Assembly: GCA_003156495.1 (NCBI GenBank)
Contig: PMHC01000277.1
Location: 639 to 7,415 of the forward strand
Source: Acidobacteriaceae bacterium
GTDB taxonomy: Bacteria; Acidobacteriota; Terriglobia; Terriglobales; Acidobacteriaceae
Direction of reading: 5' to 3'
Length of the DNA: 6,777 nt
Shown: in pieces, positions 1-5,420 of the stretch
Numbering within the stretch: position 1 is the first letter of the stretch
Layout: the number at the start of each line of letters is the position of its first letter
Translations under genes and position numbers: made by a program
The notes under the pieces: model-generated
Seen by the model: the letters and a program-made list of their open reading frames with translations, nothing else
What the model was told of the DNA's origin: nothing
Database searches by the model: none

Positions 1-33
1 CTGTCCACTGTTCACTGACAACTGTCTTGACTT
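1..33 (+). repeat. Copy 1 of a short intergenic repeat (CACTGACAACT family)
   Basis: The core CACTGACAACT (13-23), followed by a similar tail ending in ACTTC, recurs at 697-723, and in inverted orientation at about 546-569. All three copies lie outside genes, flanking hfq and the 3' end of sua5. This copy starts at the window edge, so its full extent is not visible. Seen in sequence; the nature of the element is unknown. Confidence 0.6.
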
Positions 34-201
34 CCCCTCATCTTCCCCGCAAAATGAATAAGCAACTTCTCATCGGCCCCGGGCATCATTCGTTTACGAG
101 TACTTCTCGTTGCGCGCGGAAGTGCGGAACATGCCGTTTCTTCGCGGCGAGAGGGCGGCGTATAGCTGCTGTGTACACGCAGGAACGAGGACGATTTTCC
201 C

Positions 202-543
202 ATGAGCATTCAACCGATTTTGCCGGCATCGCGCAGATACGATTCAGGCCGCATCCTGCCGCAATCGCGGCGCGATCTCGCTCCGCCGCCCCTTCTTCAT
301 CCGCTGGCCTTCAATCCGGCCCGCGAAGATCGCGTCAGCAGCGCCGAGCTCTTTTACCTGCAAAAGCAGATCCAGGCGCGCACGCCCATGGTCATCGTGC
401 TTGAGGACGGCGAGCGCATCGAAGGCCTCATCGAGTGGTACGATCGCGACTCGATCAAAATCCGTGGCCGCGCCAAAACCCTCGTCTACAAATCCGCCAT
501 CAAGTACATGTACAAGCTAGGCGACAGCGAACAACAGCAGTAA
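202..543 (+). CDS. hfq: Hfq-like Sm-fold RNA-binding protein with N-terminal extension
   Basis: A 113-aa protein whose residues 47-105 match the Sm/Hfq fold. The helix-like segment AELFYLQKQIQAR precedes a Sm1-like strand set (MVIVLEDGERIEGLIEWYD) and a Sm2-like block TLVYKSAIKYMYK, corresponding to the canonical Hfq YKHAI segment. Hfq forms hexamers that bind sRNAs and U- or A-rich mRNA tracts and control translation and decay in the cytoplasm. Differences are visible: the Sm2 His of YKHA is Ser, and the 'FDQF' proximal-site segment reads YDRD. The first 46 residues are Arg/Pro-rich, probably disordered, and longer than the usual short Hfq N-terminus. The ATG at 202 has a GAGGA purine tract at 187-191, and a TATAGC at 161-166 could be its -10 box, though no good -35 is seen. 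The gene is convergent with sua5. The family call is good; RNA targets are unknown. Confidence 0.78.
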   Translation: MSIQPILPASRRYDSGRILPQSRRDLAPPPLLHPLAFNPAREDRVSSAELFYLQKQIQARTPMVIVLEDGERIEGLIEWYDRDSIKIRGRAKTLVYKSAIKYMYKLGDSEQQQ

Positions 544-545
544 TC

Positions 546-569
546 AGTGGTCAGTTGTCGGTGGTCAGT
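546..569 (-). repeat. Copy 2 of the intergenic repeat, inverted, with internal duplication
   Basis: Just after the hfq stop, GTGGTCAGT occurs twice (547-555 and 561-569) with a 14-base period. The 16-mer at 553-568 is the reverse complement of 697-712 except for one base, which would form a G-U pair in RNA. The two copies can therefore make an uninterrupted 16-bp stem in a transcript reading out of hfq. Confidence 0.65.
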
Positions 570-590
570 AAACAAGTTTGAGACCGGGAA

Positions 591-609
591 ATCTCTTCAG
601 CGAAGAGAT
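591..609 (+). other. Perfect 8-bp hairpin between hfq and sua5
   Basis: ATCTCTTC (591-598), loop AGC, GAAGAGAT (602-609). It lies inside the region enclosed by the inverted repeat 553-568/697-712. No T-run follows on either strand, so it is not a canonical intrinsic terminator. It may shape the 3' end of one or both convergent transcripts (inference). Confidence 0.5.
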
Positions 610-696
610 GAAATCATCACGTCACGCTACGAACCGTCGCTCAATTAGCGCTGTCCAGCATTCGCAGCCGCCACCTTCTAAGCATCGCGCTGAAAG

Positions 697-723
697 CTGA
701 CCACTGACAACTATCTTCACTTC
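697..723 (+). repeat. Copy 3 of the intergenic repeat
   Basis: CTGACCACTGACAACT (697-712) with the same downstream tail as copy 1 (CTT.ACTTC). Its end touches the sua5 stop codon (722-724 on the minus strand). It is the inverted partner of 553-568. Confidence 0.65.
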
Positions 724-1771
724 ACCGCGCCGCTCGTCCCAGCCGGTCGCGAATCGCCGCGCCAATTCCCCCCGCCTCCGGCAGCGGACAAACGATCGCC
801 GTGCACCCTGCCTCGTCCAGCGCTCTCAATCCCGCGTAAAGCAGCCGCGCCAGCTCCGCCGGCTCGCTCCAGCGCCCCCATGCAAACACGCGCTCGGGCG
901 TCACTCCAGGCGGCGCGGAAAATTCCTTTGGCAGCATCGCGCCCAGCCGTTCTTCTTTCAGCCGCAGCGCCGCCTCGGCCAATCGCGCATTCATCTCCAC
1001 GAATGGAGCCTCCACCAGCACCAGCCGCGCCTTCGGCGCATAATGCCGCAAGCCCACCCCCGGCGCGGGCATCGCTTCGGTCGGCTCCGCCTTCAGCGGG
1101 CCTTTCTCTTTAAAGTATTCCGCCGGCCCGGCCACTTCGCGCACCTGCTCCACCGTCACCGCGCCCGGCCGGTAAATCGTGATCGGCTCCAGCGCCGGGT
1201 CCAGCACCGTCGATTCGACTCCGCGCTCGGTCGGCCCCGCATCGAGCACCGCCTCAATCCGCCCGTCCAGATCTTCCAGCACATGCTCGGCCGTCGTCGG
1301 GCTCGTGTGCCCAAAGCGGTTGGCGCTCGGTCCGGCGATCGGTATCCCTGCCCGTCGAATCAGCTCCAGCGCCACCGGATGCGCCGGCATCCGCACCCCC
1401 ATCAGCGGACGGCCCGCCGTCACCGCGTCGGGAATGGCTGCCGTGCGCGGCAGCAGCAGCGTTAGCGGTCCCGGCCAAAAAGCCTCCATCAGCCGCCGTG
1501 CCTTCTCGGGGACAGGCTCCACCAGCCCCTCCAGCATCGCCATCGAGGCCACATGCACAATCACCGGATCCCACTTCGGCCGCTGCTTGGCCGCGAAGAC
1601 GCTAGCCACCGCGTCGCCATTCAGCGCATTTGCTCCCAGCCCGTAAACCGTCTCGGTGGGCATCGCCACCAATCCGCCGGCCCGCAAAATCCCGGCCGCC
1701 CGCTCCAGCGCCTCTACCGCCTCGGGCGCATCCAAGTGCGCCGGGTCCACTTTCAAATGCAAAGTCTTCAC
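722..1771 (-). CDS. sua5: L-threonylcarbamoyladenylate synthase, Sua5/YrdC type (two-domain)
   Basis: A 349-aa cytoplasmic enzyme that makes threonylcarbamoyl-AMP from Thr, bicarbonate and ATP. This is the first step of the t6A37 modification of ANN-decoding tRNAs, completed by the TsaD complex. The YrdC domain covers about residues 22-210, with PTETVYGLG (38-46), the KxRP element of AKQRPKWDPV (62-65), WPGPLTL (99-105), GVRMPAHP (125-132) and GPSAN (147-151). The linker APGVGLRHYAPKA (236-248) is the typical Sua5 hinge. A C-terminal Sua5 domain (about 249-349) ends with EAGGIGAAIRDRL. The length fits the long form (about 340-350 aa), not the short TsaC. The start is a GTG at 1771. A purine-rich GGAAGA abuts it and a GGAG lies about 13 bases upstream, so translation initiation may be weak. 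It is divergent from the CYTH gene, with 61 bases between them. No truncation is seen. Confidence 0.95.
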   Translation of the reverse strand: MKTLHLKVDPAHLDAPEAVEALERAAGILRAGGLVAMPTETVYGLGANALNGDAVASVFAAKQRPKWDPVIVHVASMAMLEGLVEPVPEKARRLMEAFWPGPLTLLLPRTAAIPDAVTAGRPLMGVRMPAHPVALELIRRAGIPIAGPSANRFGHTSPTTAEHVLEDLDGRIEAVLDAGPTERGVESTVLDPALEPITIYRPGAVTVEQVREVAGPAEYFKEKGPLKAEPTEAMPAPGVGLRHYAPKARLVLVEAPFVEMNARLAEAALRLKEERLGAMLPKEFSAPPGVTPERVFAWGRWSEPAELARLLYAGLRALDEAGCTAIVCPLPEAGGIGAAIRDRLGRAAR

Positions 1772-1815
1772 TCTTCCATTGTCGCTCCGGCCAGCAAAGT
1801 GCCGCCATCGGCCGT

Positions 1816-1821
1816 TATACT
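1816..1821 (+). promoter_or_regulatory. Putative -10 box of the CYTH gene (near-leaderless start)
   Basis: TATACT matches TATAAT at 5 of 6 positions and lies 11 bases before the GTG at 1833. Transcription would start around 1827-1829, leaving about five untranslated bases and no room for a ribosome binding site; none is seen. No clear -35 box was found. The reverse strand reads TATAAC here, so this AT-rich patch could also serve sua5. Confidence 0.35.
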
Positions 1822-1832
1822 CATCTCAAACC

Positions 1833-2408
1833 GTGGCTATCGAAACCGAAATCAAATTCCTCGTCGCCGACCTGGCCGCTCTCGCCGCAAAATTGCCGGC
1901 CGCCGGCTTCCGCCTGCAAACCCCGCGCAGCTTTGAGAGCAACACGCTCTACGACACCGCCGATCGCCAACTCCGCGCCCGCACTGAAATCTTGCGCATC
2001 CGCGGCTACGCCGGCCGCTGGCTGCTCACCCACAAGCGCCTGCCCACTTCCGGCCCCGGTGAAGATCGCCACAAGCACCGCATCGAAACTGAAACCCTCG
2101 TCTCCGACGGCTCAGCCCTCGCCGAGCTCTTCCTCTCCCTCGGTTTTGTTGAATCCTTTCGCTACGAAAAGTGGCGCGCCGAGTGGACCGACGGCCAGGG
2201 CCATTGCGTTGTCGACGAAACCCCCATCGGCAATTACGCCGAGCTTGAAGGCCCCTCCGAGTGGATCGACCGCACCGCGCCCCTCCTCGGCATCCACCCG
2301 GCCCAATACATCACCCTCAGCTACGGCCGCCTCTTTGACCAGTGGTGCGCGCAGCACGGCAGCAATGCCCAAAACCTCACCTTTGCCGCCGTCATTCCGT
2401 TGCGATAA
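1833..2408 (+). CDS. CYTH domain protein (class IV adenylyl cyclase / thiamine triphosphatase superfamily)
   Basis: A 191-aa protein starting at a GTG so that the diagnostic N-terminal ETEIK (ExExK, residues 4-8) sits at the very start, as in the family. Longer in-frame starts would run into the divergent sua5 gene and add no recognisable sequence. CYTH proteins form an eight-stranded tunnel lined by charged residues that binds triphosphate compounds with metal ions. Matching elements are LYDTADRQLRARTEILRIR (39-57), LTHKRLP (65-71), the acidic HRIETETL (82-89), RYEKWRAEW (110-118) and the acidic pair in VVDETPIG with AELEGP (127-141). The tunnel residues appear intact, so it is probably catalytic. 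Substrate cannot be told: ThTP, PPPi and ATP to cAMP are all known in the superfamily. No fused CHAD domain is present. The protein is cytoplasmic with no signal peptide. Confidence 0.88.
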   Translation: MAIETEIKFLVADLAALAAKLPAAGFRLQTPRSFESNTLYDTADRQLRARTEILRIRGYAGRWLLTHKRLPTSGPGEDRHKHRIETETLVSDGSALAELFLSLGFVESFRYEKWRAEWTDGQGHCVVDETPIGNYAELEGPSEWIDRTAPLLGIHPAQYITLSYGRLFDQWCAQHGSNAQNLTFAAVIPLR

Positions 2409-2532
2409 AACCGCTTATCGCTCGGCCTTCCACATACCTTTCGTAACAAACAACTGAAAAAGCACTCATCTATCTCCGCCTGCCGTCGATAAATCAATTA
2501 AGTTACAAGGATTATTGCTACGTAGTTAATGA
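2409..2532. promoter_or_regulatory. AT-rich promoter-like region before the candidate ncRNA
   Basis: Composition falls sharply from the GC-rich coding sequence, especially at 2440-2535. TTACAA (2503-2508) and TTAATG (2526-2531) are spaced 17 bases apart as a weak -35/-10 pair; an alternative -10 is within GATTATTG (2510-2517). The palindrome CTACGTAG (2518-2525) and a second GCTACGT copy (2535-2541) allow a 6-bp hairpin, ACGTAG with CTACGT. No ORF with coding character is present. The promoter assignment is inferred mainly from position and AT content. Confidence 0.35.
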
Positions 2533-2722
2533 GAGCTACGTTGCGTTCGCCTGATAAGGCGGGGCCACTGTCTCTCTGCTCTTTTGAGTAACTGTTCGAT
2601 GGCGCTTGGGGGAGATGTCATCCGTGCGGTTGCCCGATCGGGTTGCAGCGGCAGCGTACTCACTGAATCCAGCGAGCGCGGACCGGCGCGGTCGGCAGCA
2701 ACTTTGCCGACCGCGCTTTTTT
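2533..2722 (+). ncRNA. ssrS: Candidate structured small RNA, 6S-RNA-like
   Basis: 6S RNA mimics an open promoter and binds the housekeeping RNA polymerase holoenzyme. The fold read by eye here has: a closing stem 2541-2550 with 2672-2681 (ten pairs, some G-U); an inner stem 2564-2570 with 2646-2652 (six pairs, one mismatch); a large bubble with 5' strand 2571-2597; an apical stem GATGGC (2598-2603) with GTCATC (2617-2622); and a small hairpin, GCCC-GATC-GGGT (2632-2643), on the 3' side of the bubble, where proteobacterial 6S RNAs also carry one. By memory, the 5' segment GCGGGGCCACTGTCTC resembles E. coli 6S GCGGGCCAGUCCCC, and GGGTTGCAGCGGCAGC resembles GGGUUACAGCCUGCGGC. A strong intrinsic terminator follows at once and an AT-rich promoter-like region precedes. 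Ends are approximate. The RNA gene itself is more secure than the 6S name; another structured RNA or a long leader remains possible. Confidence 0.55.
2686..2722 (+). terminator. Strong rho-independent terminator
   Basis: A perfect 12-bp stem, GCGCGGTCGGCA (2686-2697) with TGCCGACCGCGC (2705-2716), a 7-base loop, then six T (2717-2722). It is about 280 bases past the CYTH stop and about 160 before the CpaE start, directly behind the candidate small RNA, which it most simply terminates. Confidence 0.93.
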
Positions 2723-2810
2723 GACCCTCCGCTAGCGCAACCAACTCCCCGCCGAACCGCGCTTCCACCGCACTCCCGCCCTCATCCAGCCTGCCGCTCC
2801 GCGGAATCCA

Positions 2811-2816
2811 TACAAT
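2811..2816 (+). promoter_or_regulatory. Putative -10 box of the cpaE-like gene
   Basis: TACAAT matches TATAAT at 5 of 6 positions, within an A/T patch of an otherwise GC-rich spacer and 64 bases before the TTG start. No convincing -35 lies 16-18 bases upstream. Since the preceding terminator blocks read-through, a promoter is expected between 2723 and 2880. Confidence 0.3.
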
Positions 2817-2854
2817 CATCCGTCCCCGGCAACAAGATGGAATATCATGACTTG

Positions 2855-2861
2855 AAGGAGG
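2855..2861 (+). promoter_or_regulatory. Shine-Dalgarno AAGGAGG before the cpaE-like gene
   Basis: A near-perfect anti-16S complement, but 18 bases from the TTG at 2880, longer than the usual 5-10. No ATG, GTG or TTG in the cpaE frame lies closer; an in-frame TGA at 2853-2855 rules out any start further upstream. Either the wide spacing is real or the start is unusual. Confidence 0.55.
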
Positions 2862-2879
2862 AATCGCCGCGCAGCGCTA

Positions 2880-4073
2880 TTGGCGCGTCAGACACGCGAC
2901 GACTCCAATGAGACCGCTTTGAATATTGCTCTGATTGGCCCCGACGAACTGCGCCGCAAAATGGTAGCCAGCGCGCTATCAAAGCACACCGACGTGCGGC
3001 TACAGGAGTTTGACGCCTTCCCGTCCAACTTCGAAGAGCTCTCCCAAACCCTCAAAAAATCCTTTGAAATCGTCGTCATCGATGCCGACAGCGATCCCGA
3101 CTACGTCTTTGAACTGGCGGCGCGCCTCTGCAAAGACAGCCGTATCTACGTGATGGCCTACTCGGCCAAAGCCAATATGAAGGTCGCCGTCCACATGATG
3201 CGCGCCGGCGTGCGCGAGTTTCTCACCCTGCCGCTGGACCTGGCCGAACTCTCCGCCGCCCTCACGCGCGCCTCGGCCTTTCAGGCCGCGCCGCTCGGCA
3301 AAAGCCTCGACGGCAAGCTCTTCGTCTTTCTCGGCGCCAAGGGCGGCTGCGGCGTCACCACCCTGGCGGCCAACTTCGCCCTCGCCCTCGCTCAGGAATC
3401 CGACCGCAAAGCACTCCTCGTCGATCTCGGCCTCCCGCTCGGCGACGCCGCCATCAATCTCGGCATCATTACCGAGTACTCGGTCTCCATGGCGCTACAG
3501 GAATCCGGCCGCCTGGATTCCAATCTGCTTTCCACGCTGGTCGTCAAGCACGAATCCGGCCTCTCGGTACTTGCCGCGCCGGGCGACTTCAACCACGAAG
3601 TTCAGCCCGCACAAAAAGCCATCGACCGGCTAGTCGCCGTTGCCTGCCAGAGCTTCGATTATGTCGTCGTCGACTTGGGCTCGCGCCTGGACCTGATGGC
3701 GACCGCGCTTTTCGCCTCCTCCGCCACCGTTTACCTCATCACCCAAGTCGGCATCTCCGAGCTGCGCAACGCCAATCGCATGATCGCCAAATTCTTCTTC
3801 ACCCGCGATCAAAACCTGCAAATCGTCCTCAACCGCTACAAGCCCGGCAGTCTGCTCTTCGACGACAACAAAGTCGCCGAAGTTCTCACCCGCCCCGCGC
3901 AGTGGAAGATTCCCGACGACTATGCCGCCGCCCGCAGAACCCGAGAAACCGCCACACCCATGGTCCAGATCGACTCGGCCATCTCCCGCGCCATCCGTGA
4001 AATGGCGCAGAACGCCGCCGGCCTGCTCGCGGAAAAAGCCGAAAAGCGCGGCTTCTTCCGCTTCCTCCACTAA
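2880..4073 (+). CDS. cpaE: CpaE/TadZ-like pilus assembly ATPase (receiver-like + MinD/ParA domain)
   Basis: A 397-aa two-domain cytoplasmic protein. Residues 14-135 form a receiver-like domain: NIALIGPDELRRKMV opens it, D68 in VVIDAD sits at the phospho-acceptor position, and FLTLPLD (114-120) replaces the usual (K)P motif, so the conserved Lys is absent and phosphorylation is doubtful. Residues 146-390 form a MinD/ParA-type ATPase with the deviant Walker A AKGGCGVTT (153-161, signature Lys154), LLVDLGLPLGDA (Walker A' region; the second Asp of the common VDLD is Gly) and FDYVVVDLGSRLD (Walker B-like, Asp265). CpaE/TadZ proteins place the Tad/Flp type IVc pilus machinery at its cell site. No other tad/cpa gene is visible, so a different partner, such as another secretion or motility system, cannot be excluded. 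The TTG start at 2880 is the only in-frame start before the first strand of the receiver; see the distant SD at 2855. A hairpin and a duplicated tail mark the 3' end. Confidence 0.85.
   Translation: MARQTRDDSNETALNIALIGPDELRRKMVASALSKHTDVRLQEFDAFPSNFEELSQTLKKSFEIVVIDADSDPDYVFELAARLCKDSRIYVMAYSAKANMKVAVHMMRAGVREFLTLPLDLAELSAALTRASAFQAAPLGKSLDGKLFVFLGAKGGCGVTTLAANFALALAQESDRKALLVDLGLPLGDAAINLGIITEYSVSMALQESGRLDSNLLSTLVVKHESGLSVLAAPGDFNHEVQPAQKAIDRLVAVACQSFDYVVVDLGSRLDLMATALFASSATVYLITQVGISELRNANRMIAKFFFTRDQNLQIVLNRYKPGSLLFDDNKVAEVLTRPAQWKIPDDYAAARRTRETATPMVQIDSAISRAIREMAQNAAGLLAEKAEKRGFFRFLH
4029..4061 (+). other. Hairpin in the last codons of the cpaE-like gene
   Basis: GCGGAAAAAGCC (4029-4040) pairs with GGCTTCTTCCGC (4050-4061) at 11 of 12 positions around a 9-base loop. 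A T-run (4081-4085) follows only 19 bases later, past the stop, so it is not a standard terminator. It might protect the mRNA 3' end or help termination (inference). Confidence 0.4.
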
Positions 4074-4125
4074 TCCAAAATTTTTCTGTTGCTCTTGAGC
4101 TTCTTCCTCCGCTTCCTCCACTAAT
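4051..4125 (+). repeat. Direct repeat of the cpaE 3' end, 51-base offset
   Basis: The segment 4051-4074 (GCTTCTTCCGC + TTCCTCCACTAAT) recurs at 4099-4125 with an extra TCC. The two TAA stops are 51 bases apart, that is, 17 codons, in one frame. Translation past the first stop would add SKIFLLLLSFFLRFLH, repeating the ending FF(L)RFLH. Probably a local duplication. Confidence 0.7.
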
Positions 4126-4468
4126 AAAATTCCCCCGCACTAACTAGAGCATTTTGCCTATGAGTGTAGAGCGGCCGTGTCAGGGCACGAGTTGACTCGT
4201 GCCGCAAATAGCCCCATCAATCAAAGGCTTTAACCCCTGCGGCAAAACCGCGCGCCCATTCCAGAAAACCACACTCGCAAATCCCAGCCAGGCGCGGGAA
4301 ATACTTAGATGAACACAAACTGACTTTTCAAGAGTAATATTTCCTGACTGCAGCTTTCGTGCTTTTCCAAATCTCAAAAGCTGAGGGGCACCCGGCTGAG
4401 TTCTCCTGCCGCGTGGCGGCGCAACGCTCAAAGCTGAATTGGCATTGCTAGAAATCGCAAGGCGGCAT
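4074..4468. other. 395-bp spacer without a credible gene
   Basis: This gap separates the convergent cpaE-like and lysR genes. It is more AT-rich than the flanking genes and holds the repeated cpaE tail, the hairpin repeat at 4184-4203, a GGCTTTAACCCCTGCGG segment (4227-4243) and a small 5-bp hairpin, GCCGC-gtg-GCGGC (4408-4420). A minus-strand 83-codon frame at 4180-4431 overlaps the hairpin repeat and has no domain character. No T-run terminator for lysR was found on the minus strand. Confidence 0.6.
4184..4203. repeat. Perfect hairpin, probable dispersed palindromic repeat
   Basis: GGCACGAG, loop TTGA, CTCGTGCC: an 8-bp perfect stem. The setting 'CAGGGCACGA...TCGTGCCGCAAA' plus the downstream GGCTTTAACCCCTG resembles, from memory, intergenic repeats common in acidobacterial genomes (not checked). 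No T-run follows immediately. Confidence 0.55.
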
Positions 4469-5407
4469 TCATTTGAATCTTGCCGGGTTTGTTCCGACGA
4501 GCGTGGGCAGTGTTTCTCGCATCAGCTCAATGAAGCGGCGCAGGCGGGCCGGGTAGAAGTGAGCATACGGATAGACCAGATAAACAGGCAATGATGTGCC
4601 ATGCCACTCAGGAACAAGCTGGACGAGACGGCCTTGTTCGAGATCCTCTTCGACCATCCAGGTCGAAATCAATGTGGCTCCGAAACCGGCCAGGGCGGCT
4701 TGATGCGTGGTGTAGACACTATCGGTGCTCAGGCGCGGAGTGATGGATAGATTGCGGCTTTCACCTGTCGTGCGGTGCGTGAGCGCCACCGTATCGCGAT
4801 AGAAGAGATTGAGCGCGATCCATGGCAGCTCAAGCAGATCTTCGATACTGAGATCATTCCGCCGCGCGAGTAATGAAGGCGAGGCCACGACAATACGCGG
4901 CACCTCGGCCAGCAACACTGCGACCAAAGAGGGATCTTCCACGGCACCAAGCCGGATCTCGCAGTCCACGCCCTCGGCGATGAAGTCGGGGCGATGGCGA
5001 TGCAGAAGCCACTCGACGGAGAGTTTCGGATAACGCTCGAGAAAAGTGAGCAGCGGCGCAACCAGTTGATCCTGGCCGAAGGCGTGCGGCACCACGATGC
5101 GCAGAGTGCCGAAGGGATCGGAGGTTGCTCCGCGCAACTCCTCCTCCATGCTGGACCAATTCTCGAGTAGTTGCCGGGAATGTGCCAGAAAGCGCTCGCC
5201 GTCCTCGGTCAGCTTCATGGCGTGAGTAGAGCGCTGCAAAAGCTTCACGCCCAGCCATTTTTCCAGAATCTGCAACCTGCGGCTGATGGTCGGCTGGGTT
5301 GTACCCAGCCGGCTGGCCGCAGCCGAGAGTGATCCCGCCTCGACGATGGAGACGAAAGTGGCCATCAGTTCAATCCGGTCCGATCCTGGGGACAATGCCG
5401 TATTCAT
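4469..5407 (-). CDS. LysR-type transcriptional regulator
   Basis: 312 aa from the ATG at 5407, the usual LysR length. The N-terminal winged helix-turn-helix (about residues 11-70) reads RIELMATFVSIVEAGSLSAAASRLG, TQPTISRRLQILEKWLGVKLLQRST and MKLTEDGERFL, all typical. A linker helix (about 72-95) leads to a periplasmic-binding-protein-like effector domain (about 99-300), with LRIVVPHAFGQ opening it and AALAGFGATLIS near the second lobe. LysR regulators act as tetramers on divergent promoters and respond to a small ligand. The likely target is the ene-reductase/transporter pair next door and itself: a T-N11-A palindrome overlaps its start. The frame is open further upstream to 5572, but that would add 55 unrelated residues and overlap the reductase start, so it was rejected. 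No clear ribosome binding site precedes the ATG. The ligand is unknown. Confidence 0.92.
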   Translation of the reverse strand: MNTALSPGSDRIELMATFVSIVEAGSLSAAASRLGTTQPTISRRLQILEKWLGVKLLQRSTHAMKLTEDGERFLAHSRQLLENWSSMEEELRGATSDPFGTLRIVVPHAFGQDQLVAPLLTFLERYPKLSVEWLLHRHRPDFIAEGVDCEIRLGAVEDPSLVAVLLAEVPRIVVASPSLLARRNDLSIEDLLELPWIALNLFYRDTVALTHRTTGESRNLSITPRLSTDSVYTTHQAALAGFGATLISTWMVEEDLEQGRLVQLVPEWHGTSLPVYLVYPYAHFYPARLRRFIELMRETLPTLVGTNPARFK

Positions 5408-5420
5408 ACGCTTAGCGTAT
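5406..5420. promoter_or_regulatory. LysR-type operator palindrome (T-N11-A)
   Basis: ATACGCT-T-AGCGTAT is a perfect 7+1+7 palindrome. It contains T-N11-A (T5407 to A5419) and the ATAC-N7-GTAT arrangement of LysR-family boxes. It overlaps the first bases of the regulator's own start codon and lies about 150 bases before the reductase, so binding would be expected to repress lysR and possibly control the divergent gene (inference). Confidence 0.65.

Noticed and set aside
27..404. Plus-strand frame overlapping hfq
   Set aside because: Arg/Ala/Ser-rich composition and overlap with the recognisable Hfq-like frame; it has no matching family.
591..609. Hairpin considered as an intrinsic terminator of hfq
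   Set aside because: No T-tract follows on the plus strand (GAAATC) and none precedes for the minus strand, so only a structural hairpin is claimed.
1630..2457. Long plus-strand frame (275 codons) across the CYTH region
   Set aside because: Ser/Pro/Ala-rich, low-complexity translation typical of an out-of-frame reading of GC-rich coding sequence. The CYTH frame carries the family motifs and sua5 occupies 722-1771 on the other strand.
2570..2616. Alternative stem GTCTCTCT (2570-2577) with GGGGAGAT (2609-2616) in the candidate RNA
   Set aside because: It pairs over eight positions but needs several G-U pairs and conflicts with the 6S-like fold. It may be an alternative conformation and is not listed as a feature.
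3630..4121. Minus-strand 163-codon frame opposite the cpaE-like gene
   Set aside because: Gly/Glu/Ala-rich mirror translation of a well-supported gene, with no domain.
4180..4431. Minus-strand 83-codon frame in the spacer
   Set aside because: It spans a palindromic repeat, lacks domain character and has no ribosome binding site; it looks like a repeat-derived spurious ORF.
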